Source of the DNA: JALWSI01 sp964569095 [NCBI: uncultured Aquificales bacterium] | GTDB taxonomy: Bacteria > Thermosulfidibacterota > Thermosulfidibacteria > Thermosulfidibacterales | Reading direction: 5' to 3' | Length of the DNA: 11,630 nt | NCBI GenBank assembly: GCA_964569095.1 | Contig: CAZMTB010000149.1 | Span: 1 to 11,630, forward strand | Part shown: positions 7,358-11,630 of the stretch, piece by piece | Layout: every line of letters starts with the position of its first letter | How positions within the stretch are numbered: position 1 is the stretch's first letter | Made by a program: the position numbers and the translations under genes | The notes under the pieces: generated by a model | What the model saw: the letters and a program-made list of their open reading frames with translations, nothing else | Databases searched by the model: none | What the model was told of the DNA's origin: nothing

Positions 7358-7393
7358 CCAGCAACCCTTAACGGACTTGGCTTGGGTTCAACG

Positions 7394-9028
7394 CTAAAAG
7401 TCGGGACGGTTGAAAAGGGGCACCTCCCTGCCCGTGGGAGGGGTCTCCCTTTTGGGAATCACCCTCTCGTTGTTGAGTAGATCACCCCAATCGGTGCGCC
7501 CTCTCATCTCGTCCAGGGTCTCTTCGGGAACAAAGCTATGCCCAAAGCGTATCTGCCATCCACCTCCCAAGGCCTTGTAGATGGCGATGAGGTTTGTGGC
7601 TATGGCCCCTTTTGTGGTTGCTAGCCTGTCCTCTTCTCTGGTGAGATCACGTTGTATATCCACCACCCTCTGGTAGCTGGTGTCGCCGGCCCGGTATTGT
7701 AGCAGGGCGATTCTCATGGATTCACGGTAGTGCTCTACGCTTTGGGCTAGCAACTCTGCTTCTCGTTGGCTTCTCAGGAACCCGATCATGGCGTCTTCTG
7801 CCTCCTGGGCGGCCTTGAGGACGGTGTTTTGATAGTTTGCAATGGCCTGCTGGTACCTGGCGTCTTCTATTCTAACCTTGTTCTTTAACCTTCCGTAGTT
7901 GAAGATGGGGAACCTGATGAACGGTCCAAAGAGGTAGTTTATACTGCTGCTCGTCAGCAGATCGCTGAAGTGTGCGTTGTTATTGCTCAGAAGGCTACCC
8001 TTTTCGCTGGTCTCGAACCCGATGAATCCCCCTAGCGAGAACCTGGGAAAGAGCTCGGACTTGGCTATGCCTATCCGGGCGCACTGGGCAGCTGCCTTGT
8101 ACTCTGCCGCCCTGATGTCGGGGCGCCTTCTCAGAAGTTCCGCGGGTATCCCTACCACCACCTCATCGGGGGCCGTGGGAATGGGACCGGGTCTATTCAG
8201 AATCTCCTGCACCTCGGCGGGAGTGACTCCCAAAAGCACCGCCATGGCGTTCTTTGCCTGTCTCAGTCTCATTTCAAGCTTGGGTATCAGGGACTCGGTC
8301 TGTTTCAAGAGGGATGCTGCCTGCGTCACGTCTAGCCTGGTGGTTACGCCCTCCTCGAATCTCGCCTTAGCGAGGCGCAGGGCCTCTTCCTGTGCCTTCA
8401 CGTTCTGATGGGCAAACCTGAGGCGTTGCTCATAGGTTCTAATGGCCACATAGGTTCTGGCTACCTCGGCGGTTAGAGAGACCAATGCGTCGTCGTATTG
8501 GGCAATGGCGGCGTAAAGCTCTGCAGTTGACGACTCCACCCCCCGGCGGAACCGTCCCCAGAAGTCCAGCTCCCAGGAGGCGTCGAAGCTGGTTTCGTAG
8601 TCTTGGTAGTACTTGTCGCTTTGGGCGGAGTTGGGGGCATGCTCGCTGATCTGGTTTGCCGTGGCAGAGCCTCCAATGGATTGCTCTTGGGGATATTGGT
8701 AGCCAATTGCCACTCCCATTCTCGCCCTTGCCTCGTAGATCCGCAGCCCTGCAACCTGAAGGTCCAGATTTTGCCTGTAAGCGGTCTCTATCAGCTCGTT
8801 GAGTATGGGGTCGTCGAACACCTTCCACCACTCTTTCAGGTCTGGGGCCTCGCTTTTCAGATGGGCGTCTCTGGCCTCGAGCCATTGGGTCTCAACCTTG
8901 GCCTTGGGCCTCACGAAGTTTGGACCTAAGGTGCAACCAGAGCTTAGAAGCAGTAATGCCAGAAGGGAGCAGACCGTGCTGCTCCTTCCAAGCCTCTCGC
9001 CCCGAATTCGCTGGAAGAGTCTTCTCAT
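7394..9028 (-). CDS. Outer membrane factor of a tripartite RND efflux system, NodT/OprM-type lipoprotein
   Basis: This protein (544 residues) should form the trimeric outer-membrane channel through which the RND pump expels substrate. It has an N-terminal lipoprotein signal: basic start, hydrophobic LLALLLL and lipobox LLSSGC with Cys32 as the predicted lipidated residue. CTLGPNFVRP directly after it is a signature of NodT/OprM proteins. Two OEP repeats follow: the first with SWELDFWGRFRRG (about 152-164), the second with PAELLRRRPDIRAAE (about 317-331) and FGPFIRFPIFNYGR. The usual family end ALGGGW is at about 486-491, after which 53 extra residues continue, including RTDWGDLL. Start ATG 9026-9028 lies 3 nt after the fusion protein stop, with GGAAGG 7 nt upstream, so the two are likely co-translated. 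A specific name such as OprM would be over-precise. Confidence 0.95.
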   Translation of the reverse strand: MRRLFQRIRGERLGRSSTVCSLLALLLLSSGCTLGPNFVRPKAKVETQWLEARDAHLKSEAPDLKEWWKVFDDPILNELIETAYRQNLDLQVAGLRIYEARARMGVAIGYQYPQEQSIGGSATANQISEHAPNSAQSDKYYQDYETSFDASWELDFWGRFRRGVESSTAELYAAIAQYDDALVSLTAEVARTYVAIRTYEQRLRFAHQNVKAQEEALRLAKARFEEGVTTRLDVTQAASLLKQTESLIPKLEMRLRQAKNAMAVLLGVTPAEVQEILNRPGPIPTAPDEVVVGIPAELLRRRPDIRAAEYKAAAQCARIGIAKSELFPRFSLGGFIGFETSEKGSLLSNNNAHFSDLLTSSSINYLFGPFIRFPIFNYGRLKNKVRIEDARYQQAIANYQNTVLKAAQEAEDAMIGFLRSQREAELLAQSVEHYRESMRIALLQYRAGDTSYQRVVDIQRDLTREEDRLATTKGAIATNLIAIYKALGGGWQIRFGHSFVPEETLDEMRGRTDWGDLLNNERVIPKRETPPTGREVPLFNRPDF

Positions 9029-9031
9029 GCT

Positions 9032-10267
9032 CTAACCTTCCGACGAGTTGCCCTGCTTCGGCTCAAACCCTTCACCTTTCTTCTTCTCCATATCCTCCGC
9101 CGAGGGGGGAGGCTCCATGGCCTCTATGGTGGGTTTAACCTCCATGCCCGTCTTCACCTTCTGGACCCCTTTGGTGATCACGATCTCTCCCTCTTTCAAG
9201 CCTTTGCTGATCACCTTGTAGCCTTTGTAGGTGGGACCTTCTTCCACCTTTCTCCTCTCCACCTTGTTCTCCTTGCCAACTACCATGACGAAGGTGCCCG
9301 TCTGGTCTTCGATGACTGCCTCGGCGGGAACCAGCACTGCGTGGGGGTTGTATCCAACCGTCACCTTCACCGGTGTATACTGCCCCGGAATGAAGAGGTA
9401 GTCTGCGTTGGCCAGCTTCTTGTTGCGGAAGATGCTTCTCACTGTCACCGTGTCGGTGGCGGGATTGATGCGAGAGCTCACGAAGTCTATCCGTCCAACC
9501 TCGGAGTAGGTGCTCCCGTCGGGAAGGATCAACCTAACCTCCATCTCGTTCCTGGGCAACAGCTTGCCCTGGCTCTTCATGAGCTGTAGGCCGTATATCT
9601 CTTTGCGTCCAACGCTGAACACCACCTGGATAGGATCCATCTGGACCAGGCTGGTTAGCACGTCCACGTTCTTTCTAACCAGGTTGCCCTCGTGAATGTT
9701 CGTCTGCTGTACCCTGCCACTGATGGGGGCGGTTATGTTTGTGAAACTCAGCTCCAGTTTGGCCAGGGCGATGTCTGCCCTGTCCTTCTCTATGGCGGCC
9801 ATGGTCTCTTTCATCTTTGCCAGCGCCCCTTCCATCTTCTCCAGAGAGGCGGCTCCCTTCTTGGCAAGCCTCCTGTAGCGGGCGGCTTCGCTCTTCCAGA
9901 AGGTTAGCATGGCCCTGTGCATCTTAAGCTGGGCCTGGGCGGCTTCGAGCTTTGCCTTGAATGGTCTGGGGTCGATCAGATAGAGGGGCTCTCCCTTCTC
10001 AACCAGGGAGCCTTCTTCGAAGAAACGCTTCTCAATGAATCCCGTGACCCTGGGAACTACATCGACGCTCTTTATGGCCTTCACCGTGCCGCTGTATTTG
10101 AACTCGATGGGAATCTTTTTCACAACGGCCCTTGCAACCACCACGGTCTTGGGGGGTGGTTTTACGGCCTCCTCCTTCTTTTTGCCGCACCCCGAGAGAA
10201 GCAGGGTGAGCGCGCATCCCATCACCAGAACCAGCAGGGTGGTTCTCTTCTGCGGTATTGTTCCCAT
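9032..10267 (-). CDS. Periplasmic membrane fusion (adaptor) lipoprotein of the RND efflux system
   Basis: AcrA/MexA-type adaptor that links the inner-membrane RND pump to the outer membrane channel. From ATG 10265-10267 it is 411 residues with a compact lipoprotein signal (MGTIPQKRTTLL, then LLLSGC with Cys27). The lipoyl domain is split by an alpha-hairpin: the first half around VVPRVTGFIEKRFFEEGSLV, the hairpin about residues 104-172, and the second half SFTNITAPISGRVQQTNIHEG. Beta-barrel and membrane-proximal domains follow (IPGQYTPVKVTVG, VLVPAEAVIEDQTG). The C-terminus is a charged, Pro/Glu/Lys-rich tail. This start is chosen because AAAGGGG lies 7 nt upstream and it gives a normal signal length. 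In-frame ATGs at 10306 and 10330 and a TTG at 10336 are alternatives. The one at 10330 has GAGG nearby and would overlap the permease gene by 11 nt, but would require an unusually long N-region. Confidence 0.94.
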   Translation of the reverse strand: MGTIPQKRTTLLVLVMGCALTLLLSGCGKKKEEAVKPPPKTVVVARAVVKKIPIEFKYSGTVKAIKSVDVVPRVTGFIEKRFFEEGSLVEKGEPLYLIDPRPFKAKLEAAQAQLKMHRAMLTFWKSEAARYRRLAKKGAASLEKMEGALAKMKETMAAIEKDRADIALAKLELSFTNITAPISGRVQQTNIHEGNLVRKNVDVLTSLVQMDPIQVVFSVGRKEIYGLQLMKSQGKLLPRNEMEVRLILPDGSTYSEVGRIDFVSSRINPATDTVTVRSIFRNKKLANADYLFIPGQYTPVKVTVGYNPHAVLVPAEAVIEDQTGTFVMVVGKENKVERRKVEEGPTYKGYKVISKGLKEGEIVITKGVQKVKTGMEVKPTIEAMEPPPSAEDMEKKKGEGFEPKQGNSSEG

Positions 10268-10319
10268 GGTCAAACCCCTTTCCACACGGTTCTCCTTCTT
10301 AAACATTGAAATTAAAACT
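10268..10319 (-). promoter_or_regulatory. Short AT-rich gap with adaptor-gene ribosome binding site
   Basis: These 52 nt separate the permease stop from the preferred adaptor start. The stretch begins AT-rich (GTTTTAATTTCAATG on the minus strand) and ends with AAAGGGG at 7 nt from the ATG. No hairpin with a T-run is apparent, so read-through from permease to adaptor is expected. The gap could instead be coding if an upstream in-frame start is used. Confidence 0.4.
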
Positions 10320-11630
10320 CTATCCTTCATAGGCAACCTCGTCTTGCTGTTGAGTGCCCTCGCTGCCGTTGGCTTCCCCTTCCTCGTCGGATCCCCGGTT
10401 TAGCATCCTCTCGATCACGTAGTAGAAGATGGGCACGAACATGACGAATATGGTGGCCACCAGGAGTCCTCCTACAACCACGGTTCCCAGTGAACGCCTG
10501 GAGTTGGCGCCGGCCCCCGAGGCGATCAGCAGAGGTATGAGCCCTATGACGAAGGCCAGGGCGGTCATCAAGATGGGCCTTAGCCTCAATCTGGCTGCAC
10601 TTACCGCTGCTCCCAGAATGCTCTTGCCGCTGGCACGCTCTTGGGCGGCAAACTCGATTATCAAAATGGCGTTCTTGGCGGTTAGACCAATGAGCATCAC
10701 CAGTCCTATCTGGGCGTATACGTCGAGCACCATGCCTCTGAGGAGAAGCGATCCCACTGCCCCCATAAGTCCGAGGGGCACTCCAAGCAGCACCATTATT
10801 GGCATCGACCAGCTCTCGTACTGGGCTGCCAACACCAGGAATATCATCACCAGGGAGAGGCAGAAGATGATTGGTGCAAGATTCCCCGCCTTCAGCTGCT
10901 GGTAGGTGACCTCTGTCCACTCGAAGTCGAATCCCTCGGGCAGGGTCTCCTTAGCCACCTCTTCCATGGCCTTTATGGCCTGGCCTGTACTGTATCCAGG
11001 GGCGTTGGCCCCGTTCACCGCTATGCTGTTGTAGAGGTTGTAGTGGGAGATGGTGTATGGTCCCAGGTATGGCTTTATGTCTACGAAGGAGCCCAGGTCT
11101 ATCATCTGGCCGTCCCGGTTTCTCACCCTCAGCTTGAAGATGTCTGACTCCGTGGAACGGGCGTCGGGTTTCGCCTGAATATAGACCCTGTAGGACTTCC
11201 CGTAGCGGTTGAAGTCGTTGACGTAGAGGGAACCCAGGTTCATTTGGAGGGTGTCGAAGAGGTCGCTCAGTTTCACCCCTCTGGTCTTGGCCTTGAACCT
11301 GTCCACGTCGATGAACCTCATGGGTACGTTTGCCTTGAATGTGGTGTAAACCCCTGCCAGCTCGGGTCTCTTCCGGGCAGCGGCAACGAAGTTGTCTGCT
11401 ACCTTCGAGAGGGCGTCCAACCCTTGGCCATTGAGGTCCAGGAGCTGGAGCTTGAAGCCTCCAGTAGAACCCAGGCCTGGTATTGCCGGGGCGTTGCTGA
11501 TGATGACATAGGCCTCTGGTATCTCGCTAACCTTGGCTTGCAGGGCCTTCATGATTGCCGGAAGCTGGGTCTCTGGCTCTTTCCTCTCGGACCACGGTTT
11601 CATCATGATGAAGGCAAACCCCGCGTAGGG
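10320..11630 (-). CDS. RND efflux permease (AcrB/HAE1-type), partial, C-terminal part
   Basis: The frame stays open to the right edge, so the beginning is missing; 436 residues are visible. The ATG codons at 11604-11606 and 11601-11603 are internal, because the codons before them read YAGFAFI, continuing the family motif around xxKPWxER. The visible part covers the second large periplasmic loop (to about residue 250) and the last five transmembrane helices (about 252-270, 277-298, 304-326, 354-372, 384-406). The conserved lysine of the proton relay is present in GLTAKNAILIIEFA (Lys319 of the fragment, equivalent to Lys940 of E. coli AcrB). RLRPILMTALAFVIGLIPL and a GAGANSRRSLGT segment are typical of hydrophobe/amphiphile exporters. 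The protein uses proton flux to drive drug or lipid export through the adaptor and channel encoded downstream. The acidic tail is unremarkable. Substrate cannot be deduced. Confidence 0.95.
   Translation of the reverse strand, partial: PYAGFAFIMMKPWSERKEPETQLPAIMKALQAKVSEIPEAYVIISNAPAIPGLGSTGGFKLQLLDLNGQGLDALSKVADNFVAAARKRPELAGVYTTFKANVPMRFIDVDRFKAKTRGVKLSDLFDTLQMNLGSLYVNDFNRYGKSYRVYIQAKPDARSTESDIFKLRVRNRDGQMIDLGSFVDIKPYLGPYTISHYNLYNSIAVNGANAPGYSTGQAIKAMEEVAKETLPEGFDFEWTEVTYQQLKAGNLAPIIFCLSLVMIFLVLAAQYESWSMPIMVLLGVPLGLMGAVGSLLLRGMVLDVYAQIGLVMLIGLTAKNAILIIEFAAQERASGKSILGAAVSAARLRLRPILMTALAFVIGLIPLLIASGAGANSRRSLGTVVVGGLLVATIFVMFVPIFYYVIERMLNRGSDEEGEANGSEGTQQQDEVAYEG

Noticed and set aside
6933-7364. 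A 143-codon minus-strand frame overlapping the channel gene
   Set aside because: It is a +1 shadow giving His/Arg-rich low-complexity sequence, whereas the other frame gives complete channel and RCK domains.
11601-11606. ATG codons as a possible true start of a short permease-like protein
   Set aside because: The reading frame remains open to the window edge and the preceding residues continue the RND family motif, so the gene is cut by the window rather than truncated.
1-11630. Mobile element, CRISPR array, defence island or novel multi-gene system
   Set aside because: No transposase, integrase, terminal repeats, spaced repeats, tRNA-associated att sites or defence-like domains were seen. 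All substantial frames belong to well-known housekeeping or transport families.

Overview
The window looks like ordinary chromosomal core DNA from a diderm (Gram-negative-type) bacterium. It carries part of a prepilin-like gene, a complete tripartite efflux outer-membrane factor and membrane fusion lipoprotein, and a classic trigger factor/ClpP/ClpX/Lon cluster. Heavy use of AGG for Arg, ATA for Ile and AAG for Lys, with Glu/Lys/Arg-rich proteins, is compatible with a Desulfobacterota-like, possibly thermophilic lineage. That placement is a weak inference, not a demonstration. There are no rRNA or tRNA genes, CRISPR arrays, transposases or integrases, and no sign of recent transfer.

Left edge (1-233, minus strand): the first 77 codons of a type IV pilin/type II secretion pseudopilin-like protein running off the window. 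It is followed by a control region of about 390 bp (234-622) that appears to hold two back-to-back divergent promoters. One serves the pilin-like gene through a purine-rich leader of about 200 nt, and the other serves the operon to the right.

Centre (623-6268, plus strand): tig-clpP-clpX-lon, a protein folding and degradation operon. The genes are packed with gaps of 10 and 9 nt and one 4-nt overlap, so one transcript probably supplies the ribosome-bound chaperone, the ClpXP protease and the Lon protease. All catalytic and nucleotide-binding motifs that I checked are intact. The tig ribosome binding site can pair with a pyrimidine tract 23 nt upstream, with one internal mismatch. This suggests, without proving, a temperature- or structure-sensitive translational switch.

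Right half (6320-11630, minus strand, read right to left): the C-terminal part of an RND efflux permease, a periplasmic membrane fusion lipoprotein, a NodT-type outer membrane factor, and then a two-helix K+ channel with an RCK domain that starts 36 nt after the outer membrane factor. The first three genes form a tripartite pump spanning both membranes, in the less usual order RND-MFP-OMF. The channel may be the last gene of the same operon. lon and the channel gene converge with only 51 bp between them and no strong terminator.

I found no convincing previously undescribed multi-gene system. The points most worth a second look are the tig leader hairpin, the divergent promoter region with its duplicated leader motif and micro-ORF, and the non-canonical selectivity filter of the channel.
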